Positions 33,318-42,769 of a stretch of 64,000 nucleotides of DNA are shown piece after piece; the first letter of the stretch is position 1; the number at the start of each line of letters is the position of its first letter. A program made the translations under genes and the position numbers. The notes beneath the pieces were generated by a model. The model was not told the DNA's origin. It made no database searches and saw nothing but the letters and a program-made list of their open reading frames with translations. The stretch is from Flavobacterium sp. UBA4098 (GTDB lineage: Bacteria > Bacteroidota > Bacteroidia > Flavobacteriales > Flavobacteriaceae): assembly GCA_002382495.1 (NCBI GenBank), contig DFXW01000041.1, positions 1 to 64,000 of the forward strand, written 5' to 3'.

Positions 33318-34067
33318 ATGTTACAAATAAAGAATTTACACGCTTCAATCGGCGATAAAGAAATATTAAAAGGAATCAATCTTGAAGTAAAAGCAGGAGA
33401 AGTACACGCAATTATGGGACCTAACGGTGCCGGAAAATCCACTTTATCTTCTATCATTGCTGGTAACGAAAATTACGAAGTAACCGAAGGTGAAATTGTT
33501 TTGGCGGGTGAAGATTTAGCCGATTTAGCTCCGGAAGAAAGAGCGCACAAAGGCGTATTCTTGTCGTTCCAATATCCAGTAGAAATTCCGGGAGTTTCGG
33601 TAACCAATTTCATCAAAACAGCCATCAATGAAAAACGCAAAGCTAACGGTCAAGACGAAATGCCCGCTAACGAAATGTTGAAATTGATTCGTGAAAAATC
33701 AGAATTGTTAGAAATGGACAGAAAGTTTTTGTCACGTTCTTTGAACGAAGGTTTTTCGGGTGGAGAAAAGAAACGTAACGAGATTTTTCAAATGGCGATG
33801 TTGGAACCCAAAATTGCTATTTTGGACGAAACCGATTCAGGCTTGGATATCGATGCCTTACGAATTGTTGCTAATGGGGTTAACAAATTGAAAAACGAAA
33901 ACAACGCTGTTTTAGTGATTACGCACTACCAACGTTTGTTAGACTATATTGTTCCTGATTTTGTTCACGTATTGATGGATGGAAAAATCGTAAAATCAGG
34001 TACTGCAGCTTTGGCTTTAGAACTAGAAGAAAAAGGATACGACTGGATTAAGGAAGAATTAGTTTAA
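33318..34067 (+). CDS. sufC: Fe-S assembly ATPase SufC
   Basis: A 249-residue ABC-type ATPase of the SufBC2D complex. Walker A is [11 protein letters not shown] (about residues 34-44), the signature [13 protein letters not shown], and Walker [17 protein letters not shown] with the SufC-specific DSGLDIDAL. It has no membrane domain; it powers conformational change in SufB-SufD. Intact despite the insertion immediately upstream. Confidence 0.97.
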   Translation: MLQIKNLHASIGDKEILKGINLEVKAGEVHAIMGPNGAGKSTLSSIIAGNENYEVTEGEIVLAGEDLADLAPEERAHKGVFLSFQYPVEIPGVSVTNFIKTAINEKRKANGQDEMPANEMLKLIREKSELLEMDRKFLSRSLNEGFSGGEKKRNEIFQMAMLEPKIAILDETDSGLDIDALRIVANGVNKLKNENNAVLVITHYQRLLDYIVPDFVHVLMDGKIVKSGTAALALELEEKGYDWIKEELV

Positions 34068-34107
34068 ACTATTTTTTGGTTTCCGTTTCCCAACGGACGA
34101 CCGACAA

Positions 34108-35439
34108 ATGACAACCAAAAAAATGGAATTAAAAGAAAAATTACTATCGTCTTTTATGGCTTTTGAAGCGCGAGTGGATGTTCAAACCGAACTTCACGAC
34201 TTGCGCACAGCGGCTATAAAAAACTTTGAACATAAAGGTTTCCCAACCAAGAAAGACGAAGCGTGGAAATATACTTCGCTAAACACCATTCTAAAAAAAG
34301 ACTTTAGTGTATTCCCTAAAAATGAAGCTACTATTGAATTCAAAGACGTAAAAAAATACTTTTTACACGAAATTGACACTCACAAAGTTGTCTTTATTGA
34401 CGGCGTTTTTGCTTCAAATTTATCTTCTACCACACACGACGGAATTGATGTTTGTTTGATGTCTTCGGCATTGACTAAACCCAAATACAAAATGGTGATT
34501 GATACGTATTTCAATCAAATTGCAAACAAAGACGAAAGTTTGACTTCTTTGAATACGGCTTTCGCCAATGAAGGAGCGTATATCAACATTCCAAAAAGCA
34601 AAGTGGCCGATAAACCGATTGAGATTATGTATTTCTCTACCGGTTCAGAAGCAGCGCTTTTGGTTCAGCCAAGAAACTTGGTGATTGTAGGCGAAAATTC
34701 GCATGTACAAATCATTGAAAGACACCAATGTTTGAATGAAAATGCGGTACTGACCAATTCGGTTACCGAGATTTTTGCCCAAAAAAGAGCGATTGTGGAT
34801 TATTACAAAATCCAAAACGACGCATTGGAAGCCAACTTGATTGACAACACTTACGTGTCTCAAAAACAAGAAAGCCACGTTTCGGTACAAACTTTTTCTT
34901 TTGGAGGAAACTTGACTCGAAACAATTTGAACTTTTATCATTTTGGTGAACGCTTGACAAGTACTTTAAACGGAATTACGATTATTGGCGACAAGCAACA
35001 TGTAGATCATTATACTTTGGTACACCACGCACAACCAAATTGCGAAAGTTTCCAAGATTACAAAGGCATCTTTTCTGATCGTTCGACAGGGGTGTTTAAC
35101 GGAAAAGTATATGTAGAAAAAGAAGCGCAAAAAACGAATGCTTTCCAAAAAAGCAATAACATTTTATTGAGCGACAAGGCCACAATTAATGCCAAACCAC
35201 AATTAGAAATTTTTGCTGATGATGTGAAATGTTCTCACGGATGTACAGTGGGTCAATTGGACGAAACCGCTTTATTTTATATGCAACAACGCGGTATTCC
35301 AAAGAAAGAAGCCAAAGCCTTATTGATGTATGCGTTTTCTAATGCCGTAATTGAAAACATCAAAATTCCGGAATTGAAAAACCGAATCACCGCTATTATT
35401 GCTACTAAATTAGGAGTGAAATTAGGATTTGATTTATAG
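34108..35439 (+). CDS. sufD: Fe-S cluster assembly protein SufD
   Basis: A 443-residue SufD, partner of SufB in the scaffold complex and involved in iron acquisition. Typical features are the N-terminal helical KNFEHKGFPTKKDEAWKYTSL and the beta-helix core ending DDVKCSHGCTVGQLDETALFYMQQRGIPKKEAK. ATG 34123 (MELKEKLL) is an alternative start. The next gene is on the opposite strand, so the transcript ends at the hairpin at 35473. Confidence 0.96.
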   Translation: MTTKKMELKEKLLSSFMAFEARVDVQTELHDLRTAAIKNFEHKGFPTKKDEAWKYTSLNTILKKDFSVFPKNEATIEFKDVKKYFLHEIDTHKVVFIDGVFASNLSSTTHDGIDVCLMSSALTKPKYKMVIDTYFNQIANKDESLTSLNTAFANEGAYINIPKSKVADKPIEIMYFSTGSEAALLVQPRNLVIVGENSHVQIIERHQCLNENAVLTNSVTEIFAQKRAIVDYYKIQNDALEANLIDNTYVSQKQESHVSVQTFSFGGNLTRNNLNFYHFGERLTSTLNGITIIGDKQHVDHYTLVHHAQPNCESFQDYKGIFSDRSTGVFNGKVYVEKEAQKTNAFQKSNNILLSDKATINAKPQLEIFADDVKCSHGCTVGQLDETALFYMQQRGIPKKEAKALLMYAFSNAVIENIKIPELKNRITAIIATKLGVKLGFDL

Positions 35440-35472
35440 ACGTTACACGTAATGAACTTATCTCATAATTAC

Positions 35473-35510
35473 AAAGAGCGCAAAGGATTTACTTTGCGCT
35501 CTTTTTTATT
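35473..35510. terminator. Bidirectional terminator after sufD
   Basis: A 13-bp perfect stem AAAGAGCGCAAAG / CTTTGCGCTCTTT with a GATTTA loop, then a T-run. It serves sufD and the convergent serine hydrolase gene. Confidence 0.85.
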
Positions 35511-36857
35511 TTACTTTTTAATGCTGCGAACAATTCCGCCCAGCAAACCGTTAAAATCAAATTCAGGATCTTCTTTGAGTCCCATCCTAACGATAACTAA
35601 ATCATGACTCGGGAATATTGCGACCATTTGTCCTTGAAAACCACTGGCGAAATATAAATCCTTTGGCGCATCCGGAAAACGCCCACTGGAATTCAGCCAA
35701 AATTGACCTCCGTATTGTCCGTTGGATGTATTAGTTGGTGTGGCAACATATTTTGCCCAACTGGGTTTAAAAAGTTGTTCTCCGCGCCAATTTCCTTGGT
35801 GCAAATACAACAAACCAAACTTCGCCCAATCACGCGTAGTAGCCCATCCGTAGGACGAACCTACATAATTCCCTGCCATATCGGTTTCCACCAACATGGA
35901 GTGCATTCCGATTTTATCTATTAAAGCCGAATACCAAAAATCCAAGTATTCTTGGTGGCTTCTGAACTGTTTTCTCAAAATGCCCGAAAGTAAATTAGTC
36001 GTTCCTGACGAATAATTCCAATGCGCATTGGGCTGGAAAGCCAATGGTTTTTCGAGTTGCGAACGTGTCATGTCTTCGGCTTGAAACAACATGGTAGTCA
36101 CATCTGAAATCGCTCCGTAATCTTCGTTCCATTCTAATCCCGAGTTCATGTGCAATAAATCGTTGGTGGTGATTTTTTTGCGTTCGTCTTTTGCCCATTC
36201 TGGAATAGGAGCGGCTTGATAAATATTATATTTGCCTTGTTTTTCTAGGATTCCAAAAAGGGTAGCCGTGATACTTTTGGTCATAGACCAACCTAATATT
36301 TTACTGTTTTTTGTAAATCCCGTATCGTATTTCTCGGCAATGATTTTGTCTTTATAAATTACAATGACAGAACGCGTACGTTTATTTTTTTGTCCTTTTT
36401 TGTCAAAAGCGTTGGCTACAGTATGGTTCAATTGATCGTAATCGATATTGGAAAAAACCGTGTCTTTTTGTTCGGCATCACCGTAAGGATATACTAAGTT
36501 AACTTTTGATCGATCTCTTTTTGGAACCAAATACGGTTTTGAAGCATCAAAATCATCGTTGATTAGTGTGGCGCCCAAACCTTCACGATAAATGGCTTTG
36601 CGTTCTTTCAAACCTTTTACTGAGGCAGTGGCAAACAGCCCCGCATCGTCGATAGTGTTTTGTGCCAAATCGATGAGGTCAATATCGTTGTCACCTTTTT
36701 CAATCATTTGTTGTGAACGATGGTCAATGAAATGCCCAGAAGCAATACTTTTAGCAGAGAAACCTGAAATTAAATCGAGTTTTGGATAGGTGGTAAAGCC
36801 AAAATACAACAGTCCGATAACTGCTGCAATACCAATTAATTGTACTACTTTTTTCAT
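35511..36857 (-). CDS. Serine hydrolase of the beta-lactamase/class C (AmpC-like) family
   Basis: A 448-residue protein starting at ATG 36857 (MKKVVQLIGIAAVIGLLYFG), with an N-terminal membrane anchor or signal. The beta-lactamase fold has the SxxK nucleophile in GWSMTKSITATLFG and a YSS triad-like motif in WNYSSGTTNLLSG. Members include esterases, peptidases and penicillin-binding-like proteins; antibiotic hydrolysis should not be assumed. It lies antisense inside the suf cluster, between sufD and sufS, which is unusual. Confidence 0.87.
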   Translation of the reverse strand: MKKVVQLIGIAAVIGLLYFGFTTYPKLDLISGFSAKSIASGHFIDHRSQQMIEKGDNDIDLIDLAQNTIDDAGLFATASVKGLKERKAIYREGLGATLINDDFDASKPYLVPKRDRSKVNLVYPYGDAEQKDTVFSNIDYDQLNHTVANAFDKKGQKNKRTRSVIVIYKDKIIAEKYDTGFTKNSKILGWSMTKSITATLFGILEKQGKYNIYQAAPIPEWAKDERKKITTNDLLHMNSGLEWNEDYGAISDVTTMLFQAEDMTRSQLEKPLAFQPNAHWNYSSGTTNLLSGILRKQFRSHQEYLDFWYSALIDKIGMHSMLVETDMAGNYVGSSYGWATTRDWAKFGLLYLHQGNWRGEQLFKPSWAKYVATPTNTSNGQYGGQFWLNSSGRFPDAPKDLYFASGFQGQMVAIFPSHDLVIVRMGLKEDPEFDFNGLLGGIVRSIKK

Positions 36858-36931
36858 TTGGAGTAATTTGAAATTGATGCAATGTAAATAAAAATTGGGA
36901 ATTATTTCCAACTGAAAAAGCAGTTGCGTGG

Positions 36932-36998
36932 TCTAGCCCCGATAGCAGCGGCATCCTTTTTGGACTTTAGGCCAAAAAGATAAAGCGAATAGCGGGAC
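36932..36998. repeat. Flavobacterial dispersed stem-loop repeat (AGCCCCGATAGC...AGCGGGAC)
   Basis: The element begins TCTAGCCCCGATAGCAGCGG and ends AGCGAATAGCGGGA. The inner stem CTTTTTGG (36956-36963) / CCAAAAAG (36972-36979) is perfect with an 8-nt loop. CCCG (36938-36941) can pair with CGGG (36993-36996). From memory this form recurs in intergenic regions of Flavobacterium genomes, like a REP element. No transposase is near. Confidence 0.65.
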
Positions 36999-37050
36999 AA
37001 AATGCCTTTGAAAATCAAAACAAATGCTCCTAAAAACAAGCAAAATAATT

Positions 37051-37082
37051 TTGAAAAATCCACTGCAATTTTACTACTTTTG
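37051..37082 (+). promoter_or_regulatory. Bacteroidota-type promoter of sufS
   Basis: TTG at 37051-37053 and TACTTTTG at 37075-37082, spacing 21 bp, 22 bp before the sufS ATG. It gives the second half of the suf cluster its own start of transcription. Confidence 0.62.
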
Positions 37083-37104
37083 TATTTAGAAAAATTCTAA
37101 ATAA

Positions 37105-38319
37105 ATGTTTGACATTCAAAAAATAAGAGCCGATTTTCCGATACTTTCCAGACAAGTAAACGGAAAGCCGTTGGTGTATTTTGATAACGGAGCGACCACC
37201 CAAAAACCACAAGTGGTGATTGACGCGATTGCGACCTATTATCAGGAAATCAATGCCAATATCCATCGCGGCGTACATACTTTGAGTCAGTTAGCCACCG
37301 ATGCTTATGAAGCATCTCGAACTAAAATCCAAAATCATATTAATGCCCAATTTGCTCATGAAGTGCTTTTTACTTCAGGAACGACTCATAGTGTGAATTT
37401 GGTTGCCAATGGATTTGCTTCGATTTTGAAAGCAGGCGATGAGGTGCTAGTTTCGGCTTTGGAACACCACAGTAATATTGTGCCTTGGCAAATGTTGTGT
37501 GAGAAAACCGGAGCGGTATTGAGAGTCATTCCGATGAATGAAAAAGGTGAATTGGTGATGACCGAGTATGATCAATTGTTATCAGATAAAACGAAAATCG
37601 TAACGGTGAATCATATTTCGAATGCCTTGGGAACCATCAATCCGATTAAGTATATGATTGACAAAGCGCATCAATTTGGCGCTGCCGTTTTCATTGATGG
37701 GGCGCAAGCGGTTCCGCATTTGAAACCGAATGTACAGGAATTGGATTGTGATTTTTATGCTTTTTCAGGACATAAAATATGCGGACCAACAGGAACGGGA
37801 ATTTTGTACGGAAAAGAAGCTTGGCTCAATAAATTACCGCCTTACCAAGGTGGTGGCGAAATGATTAAGGAAGTTACTTTTGAGAAAACAACCTATGCTG
37901 AATTGCCGCATAAATTTGAAGCTGGAACACCTAATATTGCTGGCGGAATTGTGTTAGGAGCGGCTGTAGATTATATGAATTCAATTGGTTTTGAGAACAT
38001 TCAAAAGCAAGAATTGGAATTATTGAATTACGCCACCGAGCAATTATTAGCCATTGAAGGATTAAAAATTTACGGAACGGCTGAAGAAAAAACTTCGGTG
38101 ATTTCATTTAATATTGATGGGATTCATCCCTATGATATTGGAACGATTGTGGATAAATTAGGAATCGCCGTTAGAACAGGACACCATTGCGCGCAACCGA
38201 TTATGAATTTCTTTGAAATTCCTGGAACGATTCGTGCTTCGTTTGCGTTTTACAATACCAAAGAGGAAATTGATGTAATGGTCGAAGCGGTGAAAAAAGC
38301 TAAAATGATGCTGTCTTAA
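37105..38319 (+). CDS. sufS: Cysteine desulfurase SufS
   Basis: A 404-residue PLP enzyme that takes sulphur from cysteine for cluster assembly. The PLP lysine is Lys224 in FYAFSGHKICGPTG. The persulfide-bearing Cys362 is in RTGHHCAQPIM, the short-loop form of group II (SufS/CsdA) desulfurases. SufE, its usual sulphur acceptor, is two genes downstream. Confidence 0.96.
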   Translation: MFDIQKIRADFPILSRQVNGKPLVYFDNGATTQKPQVVIDAIATYYQEINANIHRGVHTLSQLATDAYEASRTKIQNHINAQFAHEVLFTSGTTHSVNLVANGFASILKAGDEVLVSALEHHSNIVPWQMLCEKTGAVLRVIPMNEKGELVMTEYDQLLSDKTKIVTVNHISNALGTINPIKYMIDKAHQFGAAVFIDGAQAVPHLKPNVQELDCDFYAFSGHKICGPTGTGILYGKEAWLNKLPPYQGGGEMIKEVTFEKTTYAELPHKFEAGTPNIAGGIVLGAAVDYMNSIGFENIQKQELELLNYATEQLLAIEGLKIYGTAEEKTSVISFNIDGIHPYDIGTIVDKLGIAVRTGHHCAQPIMNFFEIPGTIRASFAFYNTKEEIDVMVEAVKKAKMMLS

Positions 38320-38331
38320 TTGGACATACAA

Positions 38332-38754
38332 ATGAAAAAAACGATCGTTTTGTTGTTGGCCCTTTTGTTTTTTGCGGCATGCGCAGGAAAAAAAAGCACA
38401 GAAGACAATTCGGTTAAATTGGAATATAAAGCTTCTTCAAGAGGTTTTTACCAAATGATTCGAGTAGAAAAACAAATGGTTTTTGTAGCCAAAAGTAGAG
38501 AGGAAAAACCAATAGGGTATAAAATTAATAATGCAGATTGGACTACTATAAATACAGCAATTGAACAGTTGAATTTGGATTCGCTTACTCAATTGAAAGC
38601 ACCTACCGATAAACGATTGTATGACGGTGCGGCTTCCGCCAAATTGAAAATAACAAAACAAGGGAAAACAGTCGAATCCCCAAGTTTTGATCACGGCTAT
38701 CCACCGGTAGCAATTGAAAAAATAGTGAATAAAATGCTTTCTTTTGTAAAGTAA
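38332..38754 (+). CDS. Hypothetical lipoprotein in the suf cluster
   Basis: A 140-residue protein starting at ATG 38332 (MKKTIVLLLALLFFAAC), with a lipobox and lipidated Cys17. A TTG at 38320 touching the sufS stop is less likely. The mature part is a small alpha-beta domain of no family I can name (YQMIRVEKQMVFVAKSREE, TVESPSFDHGYPPVAIEKIV). It lies between sufS and sufE, 15 bp before sufE, so it is in the operon, but a periplasmic lipoprotein has no evident role in cytoplasmic cluster assembly. Confidence 0.75.
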   Translation: MKKTIVLLLALLFFAACAGKKSTEDNSVKLEYKASSRGFYQMIRVEKQMVFVAKSREEKPIGYKINNADWTTINTAIEQLNLDSLTQLKAPTDKRLYDGAASAKLKITKQGKTVESPSFDHGYPPVAIEKIVNKMLSFVK

Positions 38755-38769
38755 AAAGCAAAAATAGAT

Positions 38770-39189
38770 ATGACAATTAAAGAAATACAAGACGAGATAA
38801 TTGACGAATTCGCGATGTTTGACGACTGGATGCAACGGTACGAATACATCATTGAATTGGGAAAAAACCTCCCATTAATCAAAGAAGAATTTAAAACCGA
38901 AGACAACATTATCAAAGGCTGCCAGTCTAAAGTATGGTTGCAGGGCGAACAACAAGGAGATACTGTTGCTTTTACAGCCGATAGTGATGCGATACTAACC
39001 AAAGGAATTATTGCTATTTTGATTCGGGTATTTTCGAATCAAAAACCAGCCGATATCTTGGAAGCCGATATGGATTTCATAGATGCCATTGGATTAAAAG
39101 AACATTTGTCACCCACTCGCGCTAACGGACTGGTTTCGATGATTAAAAATATTAAAATGTATGCTTTGGCATTCCAATCAAAAAACTAA
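38770..39189 (+). CDS. sufE: Sulphur acceptor protein SufE
   Basis: A 139-residue SufE that receives the persulfide from SufS and passes it to SufBCD. The acceptor Cys51 is in NIIKGCQSKVWL. The LIRVFSNQKPADIL and HLSPTRANGLVSMIKNIK blocks are typical of the family. It follows the lipoprotein gene closely and is 5 bp before the DUF59 gene. Confidence 0.95.
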   Translation: MTIKEIQDEIIDEFAMFDDWMQRYEYIIELGKNLPLIKEEFKTEDNIIKGCQSKVWLQGEQQGDTVAFTADSDAILTKGIIAILIRVFSNQKPADILEADMDFIDAIGLKEHLSPTRANGLVSMIKNIKMYALAFQSKN

Positions 39190-39194
39190 AAATT

Positions 39195-39518
39195 ATGACA
39201 CAAGAAATAGACACTAACGAATTAGGAGAAGCGATTGTAAAAAAATTAAAAACGATTTACGATCCTGAAATTCCCGTTGATATTTACGAATTAGGATTGA
39301 TTTACGACGTTATGGTGAATACCGATTATGAAGTAAAAATCTTGATGACTTTAACTTCTCCCAACTGTCCTGTAGCCGAAAGTTTACCAAGAGAAGTAGA
39401 AGAAAAAGTGAAGTCAATTGAAAACGTTAAATCGGCAGATGTTGAGATTACTTTTGATCCACCATGGAGCAAAGATTTGATGAGCGAAGAAGCAAAATTA
39501 GAGTTGGGAATGCTATAG
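39195..39518 (+). CDS. DUF59/MIP18 family Fe-S assembly factor (SufT-like)
   Basis: A 107-residue single-domain DUF59 protein (YDPEIPVDIYELGLIYDV, then MTLTSPNCPVAESLP with the conserved cysteine, and VEITFDPPWSKDLMSEEA). Proteins of this family, including SufT and the eukaryotic MIP18, help mature Fe-S proteins. Its position 5 bp behind sufE supports that role. SufT proper is longer, so the symbol is not assigned. Confidence 0.9.
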   Translation: MTQEIDTNELGEAIVKKLKTIYDPEIPVDIYELGLIYDVMVNTDYEVKILMTLTSPNCPVAESLPREVEEKVKSIENVKSADVEITFDPPWSKDLMSEEAKLELGML

Positions 39519-39577
39519 TAAAAGTGTTCATTAATCAGTTTTTAGTGTTCAGTTAAAGACTAAACAATAAATTCAGT

Positions 39578-40084
39578 ATGGAAGAAATTATCAATAAAGT
39601 CGCACAAAGTTCGTTAGTCGTTTTCGATTTAGAAGATTACTATCCAGACGATCATGTAGTGGACTTGGATGTTTCGCAATGGTTGGCCGAAGGATTTATC
39701 TTGAGAGAAACCGATTTTAGAGCCCAATTAATAGCAATGGATTGGACTCCGTACGAAGACAAATACGTGGCATTGTATTGCGCTACTGATGCGATATTGC
39801 CGGCTTGGGCGTTTGCTTTGGTCGCGGTTCATTTAGCCCCATTGGCTTTAAAAATTATTCATGGATCTAAAGAATTGGCCATTATTGAATGGTACCAAGA
39901 CATTTTAAACAAACTCGATTATACGGACTATTTTGAAAAACCAGTTATCTTAAAAGGCTGTTCGAAAAAAGCTGTTCCGAATCAAGTGTATACTTTGGCA
40001 ATTCAAAAATTGATTAAAGTTTCTAAAAGCGTGATGTTTGGCGAAGCCTGTTCGGCAGTGCCTTTGTACAAGGCTAAAAAATAA
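39578..40084 (+). CDS. DUF2480 family protein
   Basis: A 168-residue cytoplasmic protein with the DUF2480 pattern (VVFDLEDYYPDDHVVDLDVSQWL, LRETDFRAQLIAMDWTPYEDKYVAL). The C-terminal KGCSKKAVPNQVYTLAIQKL contains a cysteine flanked by lysines, which could be functional. This family recurs at the end of suf clusters in flavobacteria, so a link to Fe-S assembly is plausible but not shown. Followed by a strong terminator. Confidence 0.82.
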   Translation: MEEIINKVAQSSLVVFDLEDYYPDDHVVDLDVSQWLAEGFILRETDFRAQLIAMDWTPYEDKYVALYCATDAILPAWAFALVAVHLAPLALKIIHGSKELAIIEWYQDILNKLDYTDYFEKPVILKGCSKKAVPNQVYTLAIQKLIKVSKSVMFGEACSAVPLYKAKK

Positions 40085-40102
40085 CTCCTTAATAGGATCT
40101 TA

Positions 40103-40140
40103 TAAAAAAGCCCTTTTGATTTTTCAAAAGGGCTTTTTTT
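40103..40140. terminator. Bidirectional terminator at the end of the suf cluster
   Basis: A long perfect stem AAAAGCCCTTTTGA / TCAAAAGGGCTTTT with A-rich and T-rich flanks. It ends the DUF2480 transcript and convergent hflX. Confidence 0.88.
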
Positions 40141-41365
40141 AATCTTCTTTTTCAATAGCGTCTTTGTAATCGGGATACAAGAACTTGTTGTAAGGGAAAC
40201 GCGTAATGTGTATTTGTCGGACTGCTTCGTACACTCGCTCTCTAAACTCCTCAAAATTTTCTTTTTGAGTAGCCGAAATAAACAAAGCATTTTGTTCTCC
40301 TAATCGGCTCATCCAAGTGGATTTCCATTCGTCTAATGTATAATGGCGAGTTGTTTTCTCAGTAATTAAATCATCTTCGTCAATGGTCAAATGTTGGTAG
40401 GAATCAATTTTATTGAACACCATAATCACCGGTTTATCATTGGCCTTGATGTCCTGTAAAATTTGGTTGACCGCTTCAATATGATCTTCAAAATCAGGAT
40501 GTGAAATATCTACAATATGTAATAATAAATCGGCTTCGCGCACCTCATCCAGTGTACTTTTGAACGAATCTACTAGTTGTGTAGGCAATTTTCGAATAAA
40601 TCCTACGGTGTCTGAAAGTAAGAACGGCAGGTTTTTAATCACCACTTTACGAACGGTAGTGTCTAAGGTGGCAAACAATTTATTTTCAACGAATACTTCG
40701 CTTTTTCCCACCGCATTCATCAAGGTCGATTTCCCCACATTGGTATAACCCACCAAAGCCACGCGTACCATGGCACCACGGTTGCTTCGTTGAATGCCCA
40801 TTTGTTTGTCAATGGTTTTGATTTTATCTTTCAAAAGGGAAATGCGATCACGCACAATACGACGGTCCGTTTCAATTTCAGTTTCTCCAGGCCCACGCAT
40901 TCCGATACCTCCTTTTTGACGCTCTAAGTGCGTCCAAAGTCCGGATAAGCGGGGTAATAAATAGATACATTGTGCTAGTTCTACCTGGGTTCTCGCATAA
41001 GAAGTTTCGGCTCGTTGTGCAAAAATGTCTAGGATTAAATTGGTTCGGTCTAGAATTTTACAATCTATAATTCTTGAGATGTTTTTTTGTTGCGACGGCG
41101 TTAATTCGTCGTCAAATATTACCGTTGAAATTTCGTTTTCTTTGACATACAAATTGATTTCGTCTATTTTTCCGGTCCCCAAAAAAGTTTTTGGATTGGG
41201 CTTGTCCATTTTTTGCCAAAAACGCTTCACCACTTGTCCTCCAGCTGTAAAGGTTAAAAACTCTAATTCGTCTAAATATTCCGTTAGTTTATCCTCGGAT
41301 TGATTCTGAGTAACAATTCCAACGATGGCGGTTTTTTCGAAATTTAATACTTCTTTTTCTAGCAT
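40139..41365 (-). CDS. hflX: GTPase HflX
   Basis: A 408-residue ribosome-associated GTPase that splits stalled or heat-damaged ribosomes. The N-terminal HflX domain has LSGLWTHLERQKGGIGMRGPGE with the glycine-rich linker GPGETEIETDRR. The G domain has G1 GYTNVGKSTLMNAV, G3 DTVGFIRKLPTQLV and G4 FNKID. Length is usual. Convergent with the suf cluster. Confidence 0.95.
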   Translation of the reverse strand: MLEKEVLNFEKTAIVGIVTQNQSEDKLTEYLDELEFLTFTAGGQVVKRFWQKMDKPNPKTFLGTGKIDEINLYVKENEISTVIFDDELTPSQQKNISRIIDCKILDRTNLILDIFAQRAETSYARTQVELAQCIYLLPRLSGLWTHLERQKGGIGMRGPGETEIETDRRIVRDRISLLKDKIKTIDKQMGIQRSNRGAMVRVALVGYTNVGKSTLMNAVGKSEVFVENKLFATLDTTVRKVVIKNLPFLLSDTVGFIRKLPTQLVDSFKSTLDEVREADLLLHIVDISHPDFEDHIEAVNQILQDIKANDKPVIMVFNKIDSYQHLTIDEDDLITEKTTRHYTLDEWKSTWMSRLGEQNALFISATQKENFEEFRERVYEAVRQIHITRFPYNKFLYPDYKDAIEKED

Positions 41366-41400
41366 AACTTTGAATGAGCGACAAATTTAATCATTTGCTT

Positions 41401-42756
41401 TTACTTATCCCCATAAATCTGCACATCGTCAATTTGAAAGGCACCGTCTAAGGTTGCCGTTTTTCCCGAACCTGTATATCGAAAACCAATAGTGACTTTC
41501 CCCGTGAACGCAGACAAGTCAATTCCGCCTGAACCCACAAATTGATACCAAGGCGTGGCTTGCGTTGGCAATTTTGCATTGAGCGGAATCCAAGTTGCAG
41601 TTGCCACATTTATTCCGTCAAAATCGTTCGAAATAAAGACGTCTAAGGCGTTTAACGGCGAATCGACGTCCAAGTGGTGTTGTGCTGCGCGGAACGTTAA
41701 TAGTTCGTTCTTGTATTCGTCTAAATCAATTTTGGGAGTGATTAACCAACCAATATTGGAAGCTACTTTAGTTCCGCTAATGGCATATTCGGCACAACCA
41801 TTACCTGAAAAAAGAGCGCCTTGCCAGTACAAACTTCCTGCTTGAATTATATTTGCCCAACCCGCTAAGTTGATATTAATATTGTTTTCAACGGTTTCAA
41901 AATTTTCTCTAAAAAAAGGGGAATTGCGTTTATTATTTAAATTGACATCCTTTTCGGATCGAGCCACTAATTGATAATCGGTTCCGTATTTTGTCAAAAT
42001 TCCCTTTACCGTTCCGCTGCCAATAGGAATTTCTTTGGTCGAAAAATCTGCAAAACTACTAGTTCTAAAATACATTTTATTGCCCAATTTATCTTCTAAA
42101 TTCCAGTTGGTGCCCCCACCGACATCATTGCTGCTTTCGTAATAATGTCTGCCCATTGCTTCTCCTGAAAATTGGACATCTACCACTTCGACTAGAGTGT
42201 TCAGATAAGAATCGTTCATTAGTTCACTAAGAGTAATTTTTTTGGTTAAAACCTGATCACTCAGTTGGGTGCAAGAGGCAATCAATACTTTTTTATAGGC
42301 ATTTTGCGAAAGCCGACCCACTCCTCCTTCGTTATAAGAATTGACATAAATAGTCCCAATTCGCAGCCCTCCAAAATAAATATCCGTGTATTGATCTTTG
42401 AGATTTATGTACACTTTGCTACCCAATCGGTAATCAATGTAGGTGTTGCTTACGTCTACGGGAACACTAAAACCAATAGCAGGTTGTGTGTCGGTAGCCA
42501 AAGTTTGAAACGAAATGGTTTTGAAGAAGTTGCCATGTTCGTCTGTCGACACGACATATGCCTCAATAATGTCATCGTATTTGTACTGTGTTACAATCGC
42601 ATCGGCCGCATCGCCGACTTCGGCCACTGTTCGGTTGGTTTTCAAATAGGGTTGGTTACATTCTAAGGGAGGAAGTGCCGGTTCCTCTTGAACACAACTT
42701 GCGAAAAGCAGTGTCAAAAATATACTTAACGAGAGGCTGGTAAAAGGAATTTTCAT
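41401..42756 (-). CDS. DUF5689 domain lipoprotein with choice-of-anchor-like domain
   Basis: A 451-residue lipoprotein (signal ending LLFASC, lipidated Cys21). The N-terminal half (about 35-285) fits DUF5689, an OB-fold-containing domain found with TonB systems in Bacteroidota (YKYDDIIEAYVVSTDEHGNFFKTISFQ). The C-terminal half (about 290-451) is a jelly-roll-like domain (SGNGCAEYAISG, GKVTIGFRYTGSG, FQIDDVQIYGDK). It is 13 bp after the TonB-dependent receptor gene and is probably its surface-exposed partner. The substrate is unknown. Confidence 0.82.
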   Translation of the reverse strand: MKIPFTSLSLSIFLTLLFASCVQEEPALPPLECNQPYLKTNRTVAEVGDAADAIVTQYKYDDIIEAYVVSTDEHGNFFKTISFQTLATDTQPAIGFSVPVDVSNTYIDYRLGSKVYINLKDQYTDIYFGGLRIGTIYVNSYNEGGVGRLSQNAYKKVLIASCTQLSDQVLTKKITLSELMNDSYLNTLVEVVDVQFSGEAMGRHYYESSNDVGGGTNWNLEDKLGNKMYFRTSSFADFSTKEIPIGSGTVKGILTKYGTDYQLVARSEKDVNLNNKRNSPFFRENFETVENNININLAGWANIIQAGSLYWQGALFSGNGCAEYAISGTKVASNIGWLITPKIDLDEYKNELLTFRAAQHHLDVDSPLNALDVFISNDFDGINVATATWIPLNAKLPTQATPWYQFVGSGGIDLSAFTGKVTIGFRYTGSGKTATLDGAFQIDDVQIYGDK

Positions 42757-42769
42757 GATAATTTGGGAT

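Noticed and set aside
38437..38835. 132-codon minus-strand open frame over the suf lipoprotein and sufE start
   Set aside because: It lies antisense to two well-supported genes, has an unusual composition rich in Phe, Tyr and Cys, and no family features.
42265..42666. 133-codon plus-strand open frame inside the DUF5689 gene
   Set aside because: Antisense to a clear lipoprotein domain, with no signal, motif or promoter of its own.
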